DNA from: Mesorhizobium shangrilense
Lineage (GTDB): Bacteria > Pseudomonadota > Alphaproteobacteria > Rhizobiales > Rhizobiaceae
Direction of reading: 5' to 3'
NCBI RefSeq assembly: GCF_028826155.1
Contig: NZ_JAQGPN010000001.1
Location: 4,651,501-4,715,500, forward strand
DNA length: 64,000 bases
Part shown: positions 33,856 through 42,187 of the stretch, piece by piece
Layout of the letters: every line of letters starts with the position of its first letter
Position numbering within the stretch: the stretch's first letter is position 1
Made by a program: the position numbers and the translations under genes
The notes under the pieces: model-generated
Databases searched by the model: none
Seen by the model: only the letters and a program-made list of their open reading frames with translations
What the model was told of the DNA's origin: nothing

Positions 33856-34623
33856 CTAGGACGCTGCGGCTGATTCGAGGGGTTCGAGAGGCACCAGCGG
33901 CGCCGGGATCTCGTTTGTCTTCACCGCCGCCTTGCAGATGTCGGCGATCACGCAGAACTGGCATTCGGGCTTGCGAGCCTTGCAGACATAACGCCCGTGC
34001 AGGATCAGCCAGTGATGGGCATGGCGCAGGTACTCGTCCGGGATGATGCGGACGAGTTCGGCCTCCACTTCGTCCGGCGTTTTGCCCGGCGCGAGCCCGA
34101 GCCGGTTGCCGATGCGAAGGATATGGGTGTCGACCGCCATGGTGGGCTGGCCGAACGCCATGTTGAGGACGACGTTCGCGGTCTTACGGCCCACGCCCGG
34201 CAGCTTGACCAGTTCGTCGCGGCTGTCGGGCACCTCGCCGCCATGGTCCCGGATCAGCGCTTCCGACAGGGCGATGACATTCTTGGCCTTGTTCCGCCAC
34301 AGTCCGATGGTCCGGATGTATTCGCCGAGCCGAGCCTCGCCCAGGGCGACCATTTTTTCAGGCGTATCGGCGATCTTGAACAGGGCGCGCGTCGCCTTGT
34401 TGACCCCCACATCCGTCGCCTGCGCCGAGAGCGCGACCGCGACCAGCAGGGTGAAGGCGTTCACATGTTCCAGTTCGCCCTTCGGCTCCGGCCGCTGCAC
34501 GGAGAAACGCCGAAAGATCTCGTGGACTTCGGCAGGCGTGTAGCGGCTCTTGGGCCGACGCGCCTTCGGGCTTCTCACCGTCCTGGCCGGGGCTGCTACT
34601 TTTTGTGACTTGGGCTTCAGCAT
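33856..34623 (-). CDS. nth: Endonuclease III
   Basis: Base-excision repair glycosylase/AP lyase of 255 residues for oxidised pyrimidines. The helix-hairpin-helix LPGVGRKTANVVLN carries catalytic Lys147, followed by Asp165 in AVDTHI. The iron-sulfur loop C-x6-C-x2-C-x5-C is complete (Cys214, 221, 224, 230). The basic N-terminal 28 residues (SPKARRPKSR) are a common extension. I take the ATG at 34623, which leaves only 22 bases to the divergent DUF2244 gene. Confidence 0.95.
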   Translation of the reverse strand: MLKPKSQKVAAPARTVRSPKARRPKSRYTPAEVHEIFRRFSVQRPEPKGELEHVNAFTLLVAVALSAQATDVGVNKATRALFKIADTPEKMVALGEARLGEYIRTIGLWRNKAKNVIALSEALIRDHGGEVPDSRDELVKLPGVGRKTANVVLNMAFGQPTMAVDTHILRIGNRLGLAPGKTPDEVEAELVRIIPDEYLRHAHHWLILHGRYVCKARKPECQFCVIADICKAAVKTNEIPAPLVPLEPLESAAAS

Positions 34624-34645
34624 GCGCTCTCTATAATCAACGGCC

Positions 34646-35137
34646 ATGAGCGAGACAAACACCGCTTACGCCGCCGACGAACCGTTCTTCCGGGCGCTGC
34701 TCACGCCGCATCGGTCGCTCGGCCGCACCGGTTTCCTGGTGCTGATGGGCGCGGTCACCTTCTGCTGGATCGTCACCGGCGCCTTCTTCCTCGCCCATGG
34801 CGCCTGGCCGGTGTTCGGCTTCTTCGGGCTGGACGTGGTGCTGCTCTACGTGGCGTTCAGGCTGAACTACCGCGCGGCCCGCGCCCGTGAAGAAGTGTCG
34901 GTGTCGCGCACGTCGCTCGACATCCGCAAGACGGCCCCTTCCGGCAAGTGGGAAGCGCACCATTTCAACCCGTTCTGGGCGAAGTTCGCCGTCGCGCGCC
35001 GCACCGACATCGGCATCACCGCGATGGCAGTGGAAGGCCAGGGCCAGAGCGTGCTGATCGGAAGCTTCCTCAATCCGGACGACCGCGAGAGTTTTGCCAA
35101 GGCATTTTCGCAGGCGCTGGCGACAGCCAGACGCTAG
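34646..35137 (+). CDS. DUF2244 family membrane protein
   Basis: The 163-residue protein has two membrane segments (about residues 27-68) and a C-terminal soluble part with KWEAHHFNPFWAKF and GSFLNPDDRESFAKAFSQAL, characteristic of DUF2244. Function unknown. Its start lies 22 bases from that of nth on the other strand, so at least one promoter must lie within the neighbouring gene. Confidence 0.88.
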   Translation: MSETNTAYAADEPFFRALLTPHRSLGRTGFLVLMGAVTFCWIVTGAFFLAHGAWPVFGFFGLDVVLLYVAFRLNYRAARAREEVSVSRTSLDIRKTAPSGKWEAHHFNPFWAKFAVARRTDIGITAMAVEGQGQSVLIGSFLNPDDRESFAKAFSQALATARR

Positions 35138-35200
35138 ACGGGAATCGGGTGGGAAATCGACCTTCGCGGCGCGATATTCGCGTTCAAGGAGTTATCCGCT

Positions 35201-36100
35201 ATGAACGCACACATGCCGATGAAAGCCTCGATCGCCCTCGACACCGACATCACCCCGGACGGGACCGACTATGAGGTCGTGCGCAAGGTCATCGAGAAGA
35301 TCAGCCTCGACTATCGCGACCAGCCGTCACTAGAAACGCTGGCGGAAGCCGTCGGCGACACCCCGAACGGGCTGCAAAAGCTGTTCACGCGCTGGGCGGG
35401 GTTGACGCCCAAGAGCTTTCTGCAGGCCGTGACGCTCGATCACGCCCGCAGATTGCTGGACGAAGGCATGTCGGTGCTCGATGCGACCTACGAGGTCGGT
35501 ATGTCGGGACCCGGCCGCCTGCACGACCTCTTCGTGACACACGAAGCAATGTCGCCCGGCGACTACAAGTCGCGCGGCGCGGGCCTGACCATCCGGTACG
35601 GCTTCCATCTGTCGCCCTTCGGTGTCGCGCTGATCATGGTCACCGACCGCGGGCTCGCCGGCCTGTCTTTCAACGACGCCGGCGACGAGCGCGCCGCCTT
35701 CGCCGACATGTCGGGCCGCTGGCCGAACGCCGCCTATGTTGAGGACATGTCGGCAACCGCGCCCTATGCGGCGCGGATCTTCGATCCCGCGAAATGGCGA
35801 TCCGACCAGCCGCTGCGCGTCGTCATGATCGGCACCGACTTCCAGCTGCGCGTGTGGGAGGCGCTGTTGCGCATCCCGATGGGCAAGGCGTGCACCTATT
35901 CGGCCATTGCGCAGAGCATCGGCACGCCGGCCGCCAGTCGTGCGGTGGGCGCTGCGGTCGGCGCAAACCCGCTCTCCTTCGTGGTGCCCTGCCACCGCGC
36001 GCTTGGAAAATCCGGGGCGCTGACCGGTTACCACTGGGGCCTGACCCGCAAGCGGGCGATCCTAGGCTGGGAGGCCGGCCAAATCTCCGCCGCCTCCTGA
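35201..36100 (+). CDS. AraC-type / O6-methylguanine-DNA methyltransferase fusion
   Basis: The 299-residue protein joins an AraC helix-turn-helix domain (about residues 28-125) to a methylguanine methyltransferase domain with the alkyl acceptor Cys264 in VVPCHRALG. It lacks the N-terminal zinc domain of Escherichia coli Ada that senses methyl phosphotriesters, so it can repair O6-methylguanine but its transcriptional trigger is unclear. A hairpin (36127-36150) lies between this gene and rbsK. Confidence 0.92.
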   Translation: MNAHMPMKASIALDTDITPDGTDYEVVRKVIEKISLDYRDQPSLETLAEAVGDTPNGLQKLFTRWAGLTPKSFLQAVTLDHARRLLDEGMSVLDATYEVGMSGPGRLHDLFVTHEAMSPGDYKSRGAGLTIRYGFHLSPFGVALIMVTDRGLAGLSFNDAGDERAAFADMSGRWPNAAYVEDMSATAPYAARIFDPAKWRSDQPLRVVMIGTDFQLRVWEALLRIPMGKACTYSAIAQSIGTPAASRAVGAAVGANPLSFVVPCHRALGKSGALTGYHWGLTRKRAILGWEAGQISAAS

Positions 36101-36126
36101 TTGCCGCGGGCAACGACGCAGGTTAA

Positions 36127-36150
36127 GGCTTCCGGAGCATTCCGGAGGCC
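36127..36150 (+). promoter_or_regulatory. Hairpin hiding the rbsK ribosome binding site
   Basis: Arms GGCTTCCGGA (36127-36136) and TCCGGAGGCC (36141-36150) pair over 10 bases with one G.U and a 4-base loop. The only good Shine-Dalgarno of rbsK, GGAGG, lies in the right arm, and a short pyrimidine tail (TTCTTC) follows. It could attenuate transcription or block translation of rbsK. Confidence 0.45.
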
Positions 36151-36158
36151 TTCTTCAC

Positions 36159-37055
36159 GTGATTACCGTCGTCGGTTCCATCAATCTCGATCTCATCGCG
36201 GCAATGGATCGCCTTCCCGAGCCCGGTGAAACGGTGCTCGGCAACAATTTTGCTACTGCACCCGGCGGCAAGGGCGCCAACCAGGCGCTGGCTGCCGCGA
36301 GAGCCGGTGCAAAGGTCCGCATGGTTGGCGCGGTGGGCCGCGATTCCTTCGCTGGCGAGGCGGTCGAACTCTTGAAGGCCGGCGGCGTCGATCTCGGTCG
36401 GGTGGCAGAAATCGAGGGCGCGACCGGGATCGCCGTCATCTTTGTCGGCGGCGACGGCGAGAACGTCATTGCGGTCATCCCCGGCGCCAACGCGACAGTC
36501 GATGCAGCCGCCATCAGGAACCTCGAGTTCGCGCCGGGCGAGCACATTCTCCTCCAGCACGAGATCCCGCTCGCGGCGGTGGAAGCCGTACTCGATTCGG
36601 GCCGCGCGGCCGGCAGCGTGACTTTGCTCAACACGGCGCCCTTCCGCGCCGACGCCGCTCCCCTCTTGGCAAAGGCGGACTATGCCGTCGCCAACGAGAC
36701 CGAGTTCGATCTCTTCGCAGACGTCCTGTCGCTCCCGGGCGGCTCGCGGGAGGAGCGCATGCGCGCCTATGCGGCCACGACCGGCCGCGCGATCATCGTC
36801 ACGCTGGGCGGCGACGGCGTGCTGGCGGCAACCCCGCAGGAATTCCTGAAAGTCGCGGCGATGAAGATCACGCCAGTCGACACCGTCGGCGCCGGCGACA
36901 CCTTCTGCGGCTATCTCGGCGCCGGGCTGGATTCCGGGCTGCCTTTGGGCGAAGCTCTGCGGCGGGCGGCCGCGGCAGGCTCGCTCGCCTGCCTGAAGCC
37001 GGGCGCACAGCCGGCCATTCCGCTGTCCGCCGAAGTGGATGCCGCACTGACCTAG
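36159..37055 (+). CDS. rbsK: Ribokinase
   Basis: The 298-residue PfkB-family enzyme begins MITVVGSINLDLIAAMDRLPEPGET, has APGGKGANQALAAARAGA and the catalytic DTVGAGDTFCGYLGA. It makes ribose 5-phosphate from ribose and ATP. The start is GTG at 36159, placed by the conserved N-terminus. The amidase gene follows after 17 bases. A nucleoside hydrolase that would release ribose lies 2 kb downstream. Confidence 0.92.
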   Translation: MITVVGSINLDLIAAMDRLPEPGETVLGNNFATAPGGKGANQALAAARAGAKVRMVGAVGRDSFAGEAVELLKAGGVDLGRVAEIEGATGIAVIFVGGDGENVIAVIPGANATVDAAAIRNLEFAPGEHILLQHEIPLAAVEAVLDSGRAAGSVTLLNTAPFRADAAPLLAKADYAVANETEFDLFADVLSLPGGSREERMRAYAATTGRAIIVTLGGDGVLAATPQEFLKVAAMKITPVDTVGAGDTFCGYLGAGLDSGLPLGEALRRAAAAGSLACLKPGAQPAIPLSAEVDAALT

Positions 37056-37072
37056 CGGTAGGGGAGACACGC

Positions 37073-38533
37073 ATGACGGAACGGCCTCGGACGAAGCATG
37101 ACATCCCTGAGGCCAGCGAGCTCTGTCGCCTGTCCGCAAGGGAACTGGCGGCGCGGATCGCAAGGCGGACGCTATCCGTCCGCGAGGTCGTAACCGCGTT
37201 CCTCAACCGCATCGAGGCGGTCAACTCCAAAGTCAACGCCATCGTGTCGCTGCGCGAACGCGGCGACATCCTGCGCGAAGCCGATGAGAAGGACGCGTAT
37301 CTTGCCGCCGGAGGCAAGGCCGGGCCGCTGTTTGGCCTGCCCATCGCGATCAAGGATCTCGCCGAGACGAAGGGGCTCCGCACCACCTGGGGCTCGCCCA
37401 TCTTCAAGGATTTCGTGCCCGACCGGGACGCCATCCACGTCGAGCGCATCCGCGCCGCGGGCGCCGTCATCATCGGCAAGACCAACGTTCCCGAATTTGG
37501 CCTCGGCTCGCAGACCTACAACAACGTCTTCGGGCCGACGCTCAACGCCTTCGACCCGGAATTGTCGGCCGGCGGTTCGAGCGGCGGCGCGGCCGTGGCG
37601 CTGGCGCTCGACATGTTGCCGATCGCGGACGGCAGCGACTATGGCGGCTCGCTGCGCAATCCGGCCGCCTTCAACAACGTCTACGGGCTCCGCCCCTCCC
37701 AGGGTCGCGTCCCGGGATCTCCTGACAAGGATCTTTTCTTCGCCCAGATCGGCGTGGACGGCCCGATGGGCCGCGACGTACGCGACCTCGCCATGCTGCT
37801 GGACGTGCAGGCCGGTTACGACCCGCGCTCTCCGCTGTCGCTCGCGACCGATGGCAGCTTCCTCGCCGGCCTCGACCGGCCGGCATCCCCCGCCCGCATC
37901 GGCTGGCTCGGCGATCTCGGCGGGCACCTGCCCATGGAGGCGGGCGTGCGCGAGCTGTGCGAAACAGCGGTCAGGCGCTTCGAAGAGGCGGACTGGAAAA
38001 TCGAGGCGATGGTTCCGGCCTTCGACTTCGAGGCTTTGTGGGCGGCATTCGCCACGTTGCGCCATGCCGCCAGCGGATGCGGCCTGAAACCGCTCTACGA
38101 CGATCCGCACCGGCGCGCGCTGCTAAAGCCAGAAGGACTGTTCGAGGTCGAGGGCAGCCTGAACCTGACGGCCCCCGACATCCATGCGGCCACCATCGTG
38201 CGCTCGGACTGGTACCGGGCGGTTCTCGCGCTTTTCGATCGGTTCGACCTTCTGGCCCTGCCCAGTGCGGCCGTGTTCCCCTTCGCCGTGACGACCCATT
38301 GGCCGAGCGAGATCGCCGGACGCAGGATGAGCAGCTACCACCGTTGGCTCGAGGTCGCATCCTACGCCTCGATGGCGGGCTGCCCCGCGGTCAACGTGCC
38401 GGCCGGCTTCGATGCCGCCGGCCGGCCTATGGGCCTGCAGCTTATCGGACGGCCGCGGGGTGATCTGGCCGTCTTGCGCGCAGCCGCACTCTATGAAAGC
38501 CTGCTTGACTGGCCGGCAGGCGCATCGCACTAG
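37073..38533 (+). CDS. Amidase (amidase signature family)
   Basis: The 486-residue cytosolic hydrolase has the Ser-cis-Ser-Lys triad of the family: Lys94 in AIKDLAETKG, Ser169 in AGGSSGGAAVA and nucleophile Ser193 in DYGGSLRNPAAF. Relatives hydrolyse small amides, aryl acylamides or related compounds; the substrate is not evident. It lies in a probable operon with rbsK and the LysE-type exporter. Confidence 0.92.
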   Translation: MTERPRTKHDIPEASELCRLSARELAARIARRTLSVREVVTAFLNRIEAVNSKVNAIVSLRERGDILREADEKDAYLAAGGKAGPLFGLPIAIKDLAETKGLRTTWGSPIFKDFVPDRDAIHVERIRAAGAVIIGKTNVPEFGLGSQTYNNVFGPTLNAFDPELSAGGSSGGAAVALALDMLPIADGSDYGGSLRNPAAFNNVYGLRPSQGRVPGSPDKDLFFAQIGVDGPMGRDVRDLAMLLDVQAGYDPRSPLSLATDGSFLAGLDRPASPARIGWLGDLGGHLPMEAGVRELCETAVRRFEEADWKIEAMVPAFDFEALWAAFATLRHAASGCGLKPLYDDPHRRALLKPEGLFEVEGSLNLTAPDIHAATIVRSDWYRAVLALFDRFDLLALPSAAVFPFAVTTHWPSEIAGRRMSSYHRWLEVASYASMAGCPAVNVPAGFDAAGRPMGLQLIGRPRGDLAVLRAAALYESLLDWPAGASH

Positions 38534-38554
38534 CCGGCGAGCCGGGAGGCCCTG

Positions 38555-39169
38555 ATGTCCGTCGAGCTCTACGCCGCCTATCTTCTCGCCTGCATCGTGA
38601 TCGTGCTGGTGCCCGGGCCGACTGTCACGCTGATCATCGCCAATTCTATCCGCCACGGCACAAGAGCCGGACTTGCCAACGTCGCCGGCACGCAGGCGGG
38701 ACTTGCAATCATGATCGCCATCGTCGGCGTCGGCCTGACCTCGCTGATCGCGGGCATGGGGCACTGGTTCGAATGGATCCGCCTTCTGGGCGCCGCCTAC
38801 CTCATCTGGCTGGGGATCCAGATGCTGCGGTCGAAGGAAGCCCTCGACGGCGACGGAAACGCCCGGAAGCCGAGCGGCGGCTTCTTCGTACAAGGCCTCG
38901 CCGTCGCCCTGAGCAATCCGAAGACGCTGGTCTTCTTCGGCGCCTTCTTTCCGCAATTCATCGACCCGGCCGGCAGCTACGCGCTGCAGCTCTGGGTCAT
39001 GGGCCTCACGGCGATGGTGGTCGCGGCCGTCAGCGACAGCGCCTACGCGCTCGCCGCCGGGCGCGCCGGCCGCCTGCTGTCGGCCGGCCGCATCAGGCTG
39101 CTCTCGCGCATCAGCGGAAGCTTCCTGGTGGGCGGAGGCATCTGGCTCGCGCTGTCGCGGGCCAAATAG
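38555..39169 (+). CDS. LysE/RhtB family amino-acid exporter
   Basis: The 204-residue inner-membrane protein has about six membrane segments and the family motif VLVPGPTVTLIIANSIRHGTRAGL near the N-terminus, GAAYLIWLGIQMLRS, and NPKTLVFFGAFFPQF. It probably exports an amino acid or derivative. It begins 21 bases after the amidase stop, so it might export a product of that reaction. Confidence 0.92.
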   Translation: MSVELYAAYLLACIVIVLVPGPTVTLIIANSIRHGTRAGLANVAGTQAGLAIMIAIVGVGLTSLIAGMGHWFEWIRLLGAAYLIWLGIQMLRSKEALDGDGNARKPSGGFFVQGLAVALSNPKTLVFFGAFFPQFIDPAGSYALQLWVMGLTAMVVAAVSDSAYALAAGRAGRLLSAGRIRLLSRISGSFLVGGGIWLALSRAK

Positions 39170-39179
39170 CCCTCTGGCG

Positions 39180-40124
39180 TCAGTTCAGCCGGCCCAGCCG
39201 TTCAGTGAGCAGGGCGAAAAAGCCGGCAGCGTCGACGTCGCGCATCACCGTGGCGTTCTTCTGGCGGTCGGTCACGCCCCACCAGTCGACGACCGTCATG
39301 CCCATCGTCAGTTCCGAGGCGGTCTCCACCTCGACATTGCACTCCCTGCCCTTGAACAGTTCGGGCTTCAGCAGGTAGGCGATGACGCAGGGATCATGCA
39401 GCGGTCCGCCATCGGTACCGTACTTTTCCTCGTCGAAACGCTCGAAGAACTCCAGCAATTCCGCGGCCGCGATGCCCGCGCGCGTCCCCAGCCCGCGCAG
39501 GGCGGCCAGGCGAGAGGACGTGGTCAGCGCCTTGTGGGTCACGTCAAGCGGCATGATCACGACCTTGATGCCGGATTTCAGCACCACATCGCAAGCGTGC
39601 GGATCCACATAGATGTTGAACTCCGCCGCAGGCGTGATGTTGCCTCCCTCGAAGAAGCCGCCGCCCATCAGCACGATCTGCTTGATTCGCGCCGCAATCC
39701 TCGGCTCGCGGTTGAGCGCCAGCGCGATGTTGGTCAGCGGGCCGAGCGGGCAGAGCGTCACAGTGCCGCTTTCCTCCCGCATCAGCGTCTCGACGATGAA
39801 ATCGACTGCGTGCTGTTTCTGCAGCGGCATCGTCGGCTCAGGCAGGTCCGGCCCGTCGAGCCCCGTCTTGCCGTGGACATGTTCGGCAGTGACGAGCTTG
39901 CGCACCAGGGGGCGGCTGGCGCCCGCGAAAACCCTGATGTCGGAGCGTCCCGCCAGCTCGCAGATCTTGCGCGCATTCTTTTCGGTCAGTTCGAGCGGCA
40001 CGTTTCCGGCAACCGCAGTGACGCCGAGAATGTCGAGTTCCGGGCTGCCCAACGCCAGCAGAATGGCCAGGGCGTCGTCCTGGCCGGGGTCGGTGTCGAT
40101 GATGATCTTATGGCTGGCAGGCAT
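39180..40124 (-). CDS. Nucleoside hydrolase (inosine-uridine preferring type)
   Basis: The 314-residue enzyme carries the calcium-binding DTDPGQDDALAILLAL at the N-terminus, ITPAAEFNIYVDPHAC and LHDPCVIAYLL with the later Asp/His residues. It cleaves ribonucleosides to base and ribose. It converges with the LysE gene with a 10-base gap. Ribokinase on the other strand would use the ribose. Confidence 0.93.
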   Translation of the reverse strand: MPASHKIIIDTDPGQDDALAILLALGSPELDILGVTAVAGNVPLELTEKNARKICELAGRSDIRVFAGASRPLVRKLVTAEHVHGKTGLDGPDLPEPTMPLQKQHAVDFIVETLMREESGTVTLCPLGPLTNIALALNREPRIAARIKQIVLMGGGFFEGGNITPAAEFNIYVDPHACDVVLKSGIKVVIMPLDVTHKALTTSSRLAALRGLGTRAGIAAAELLEFFERFDEEKYGTDGGPLHDPCVIAYLLKPELFKGRECNVEVETASELTMGMTVVDWWGVTDRQKNATVMRDVDAAGFFALLTERLGRLN

Positions 40125-40158
40125 TCGGCTTCCTCATTTGGCAGGCGGCATCTGCAGT

Positions 40159-40187
40159 CTTGAACTTGCCGCGGCGGCGGACCATAT
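40159..40187 (+). promoter_or_regulatory. RpoH (sigma32)-type promoter of hsp20
   Basis: CTTGAA (40159-40164) and CCATAT (40182-40187) are separated by 17 bases, matching the alphaproteobacterial heat-shock promoter pattern (CTTG, then CCATNT/CYTATNT). Transcription would begin near 40194, giving a leader of about 59 bases made almost entirely of two hairpins. Confidence 0.6.
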
Positions 40188-40193
40188 CAGCAA

Positions 40194-40252
40194 CACGGGA
40201 ATGGATGCCATCCGGGTCCCTTTCCTTTCGGTCGCTCTTTGAGGACACTGGA
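40194..40252 (+). promoter_or_regulatory. ROSE-like RNA thermometer in the hsp20 leader
   Basis: Two hairpins fill the leader. The first is GGGA-AT-GGAT-GCC-ATCC-GGG-TCCC (40197-40220). The second pairs GTC-G-CTC (40231-40237) with GAGGAC (40241-40246), leaving one bulged G and hiding the Shine-Dalgarno GAGGA. TCGCT on the pairing strand fits the U(U/C)GCU element of ROSE thermometers, which melt at heat-shock temperature. At about 59 bases it is shorter than the best-known rhizobial ROSE elements. Confidence 0.6.
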
Positions 40253-40678
40253 ATGAGCCGCATGACGCCCTTTTCGAGCCCGCTTCTGCTCGGGTTCGAT
40301 ACGATGGAAAAGACGTTGGAACGTCTTGCCAAGTCCGGCGATTCCTACCCTCCTTACAACATCGAGCGCGTCCGCTGTGGCGACGGCCAGGGCGACAAGC
40401 TGCGCATCACGCTGGCGGTGGCCGGGTTTGCCGAGGAGAACCTCGAAGTTACGACCGAAGAGAACCAGCTGATGGTTCGTGGCCGGCAGACCGAGGAGGG
40501 CGATCGCGAATACCTCCATCGTGGCATCGCGGCGCGCCAGTTCCAGAGGACCTTCGTCCTTGCGGACGGAATGCTGGTCAGGGGGTGCGAATTGAAGAAC
40601 GGGCTGCTGTCGATCGATCTCGAACGCCCCGAGCCGCAAAGGCTGGTACGGAAAATAAACATTTCGGTGAAAGACTGA
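40253..40678 (+). CDS. Small heat shock protein, Hsp20 family
   Basis: The 141-residue chaperone has an alpha-crystallin domain (about residues 35-125) with ITLAVAGFAEENLEVTTEENQL and the terminal GLLSIDLERP, then a short tail with the I-x-I-like INI. It holds unfolding proteins for refolding. The ATG at 40253 follows GAGGA by 7 bases. Its leader has features of a heat-shock promoter and a ROSE thermometer. DUF1150 follows, a common Rhizobiales pairing. Confidence 0.93.
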   Translation: MSRMTPFSSPLLLGFDTMEKTLERLAKSGDSYPPYNIERVRCGDGQGDKLRITLAVAGFAEENLEVTTEENQLMVRGRQTEEGDREYLHRGIAARQFQRTFVLADGMLVRGCELKNGLLSIDLERPEPQRLVRKINISVKD

Positions 40679-40751
40679 TGTCGACCGCACCGGAACCAAG
40701 AGCTCTGTCGCGGGTTGGTTCGATTGGACGCCCCGCACATAGGAGGCTGAG

Positions 40752-41006
40752 ATGACTGAGAACCAGACCAGAAACGTATCCCAGGCCCAGCTTGCCCATA
40801 TCGGCGAGGGCGCCGTCGCCTATGTCCGCGAAATGGTCAGCGACGATCTCAAGTCCAAATTCCCTGGCCTGCCCGAGATCGCGCCGGGCACCAAGCTGTG
40901 GGCTGTCTTCGCCGCCAATGGCCAACCCATCCTCTTGTCCGACAAGCGCGACACCGCGCTGGCGGGGGCCTTCCAGAACGATCTGACGCCCGTCGCCGTG
41001 CACTGA
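40752..41006 (+). CDS. DUF1150 family protein
   Basis: The 84-residue soluble protein includes HIGEGAVAYVREMVSDDL, APGTKLWAVFAANGQPILLSD and a C-terminal stretch ALAGAFQNDLTPVAVH, the pattern of DUF1150. It is found beside small heat shock genes in many Rhizobiales, suggesting a role in stress; no function is established. An AGGAGG-type site lies just before the ATG. Confidence 0.92.
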   Translation: MTENQTRNVSQAQLAHIGEGAVAYVREMVSDDLKSKFPGLPEIAPGTKLWAVFAANGQPILLSDKRDTALAGAFQNDLTPVAVH

Positions 41007-41072
41007 AGCGGCGCGCTTGCGCACCACAGGGCGGTCGCTCGACCGCCCTCCCTCCCATCGTCAATGATATGA

Positions 41073-41537
41073 CTAGGCTGCGTGCGACGCAGGCGTGTGC
41101 GCCAGCAGCGCATGGATTGCGGCGGCATCCTTCGTGCCGCGGACCTTCGCCACGGTGTCAGCGTCGCGCAGGACCCGGGCAATGCGCGACAGCGCCTTGA
41201 GGTGATCGGCGCCAGCGCCCTCCGGCGCCAGCAGCAGGAACACGAGATCGACGGGCTGGTCGTCCAGCGCCTCGAAATCGACGGATGAATCCAGGCGCGC
41301 AAATACGCCTGTGATGCGCTTCACGCCGGCCAGCTTGCCGTGCGGAATGGCGATGCCGTTGCCTACTCCGGTCGAGCCGAGGCGCTCGCGCTGCAGAATC
41401 GTGTCGAAAATCTCACGTTCCGGCAGCCCGGTCACAGCCGCGGCCTTTTCCGACAGGAGTTGCAGGAGTTGTTTCTTCGAGTTCGCCCGCAACGTCGGCA
41501 TGATTGCCGGAACGTCGATCAGATCGCTCAGATCCAT
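41073..41537 (-). CDS. ptsN: PTS IIA-like nitrogen regulatory protein PtsN
   Basis: The 154-residue EIIA(Ntr) has phospho-acceptor His in GIAIPHGKL and the LVFLLLAPEGAGADHLKALSRIA segment. It is the end of the nitrogen phosphotransferase chain and, in Rhizobiales, influences potassium transport, carbon storage and stress responses. ATG at 41537 follows AAGGA. It is the last gene of the lptC-lptA-lptB-rpoN-hpf-ptsN run. Confidence 0.95.
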   Translation of the reverse strand: MDLSDLIDVPAIMPTLRANSKKQLLQLLSEKAAAVTGLPEREIFDTILQRERLGSTGVGNGIAIPHGKLAGVKRITGVFARLDSSVDFEALDDQPVDLVFLLLAPEGAGADHLKALSRIARVLRDADTVAKVRGTKDAAAIHALLAHTPASHAA

Positions 41538-41605
41538 CACCAAAATCCTTGTGCTCCGCCCATCGCTGCCCGGCTCCCCCGCCCAGCAGCGTCGGCGAGG
41601 TAACG

Positions 41606-42187
41606 TTACGCCCGCGCGGTCTTCACCGAAGACGGGTCGATCCAGCCGATATTTCCGTCCGGCCGCCGGTAGACGATGTTGACCTCCTGATTGCCAGCGT
41701 TCCGGAACACGAAAACCGGGCTTTCCTTGGTGTCGAGTTCAATGACAGCCGATGCGACCGACATGGTCTTCAGGGCCATGGACGACTCAGCCACGACAAC
41801 CGGCGCGAAGTCTTCCGCAACCTCGACCTCTTCGTCGGGCAGCGCCGCCATGACGGTGTAGGAGACATTGACCGATTCGTTGTTGCCGCCCACCGGATGG
41901 GTCTTCAAACGGCTCTTGTAGCGGCGCATCCTGGATTCGAGGCGGTCCGCGGCGATCTCGAATGCGGCGGTAGGTTCCTGGCTGTCGCCCGTCGCCTGCA
42001 GAGCCATGCCCGAATCCAGATGAACCATACAGTCCGCCGAAAAGCGCGAGCCCGACTTGAGGACGGTGACGTGCCCTGAATACCCACCCCCGAAATATTT
42101 GTCGACCACTTCGCCGACTCGGCCCTCGATGCGGGTTCGAAAGGAGTCGCCAATCTCCATGTGCTTGCCAGCGATACGTAAGTTCAT
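41606..42187 (-). CDS. hpf: Ribosome hibernation promoting factor, long form
   Basis: The 193-residue protein has an N-terminal S30AE domain (MNLRIAGKHMEIGDSFRTR) and the C-terminal dimerisation domain found only in long HPF (AVIELDTKESPVFVFRNAGNQEVNIVYRRPDGNIGWIDP). It pairs 70S ribosomes into 100S dimers in stationary phase. A TATAAA that could be a -10 box lies 30-40 bases upstream of the ATG, so it may have its own promoter within the cluster. Confidence 0.95.
   Translation of the reverse strand: MNLRIAGKHMEIGDSFRTRIEGRVGEVVDKYFGGGYSGHVTVLKSGSRFSADCMVHLDSGMALQATGDSQEPTAAFEIAADRLESRMRRYKSRLKTHPVGGNNESVNVSYTVMAALPDEEVEVAEDFAPVVVAESSMALKTMSVASAVIELDTKESPVFVFRNAGNQEVNIVYRRPDGNIGWIDPSSVKTARA

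Noticed and set aside
40125..40252. Possible longer Hsp20 start at 40160
   Set aside because: It would translate through the proposed heat-shock promoter and thermometer; the ATG at 40253 has a proper ribosome binding site and matches the family N-terminus.
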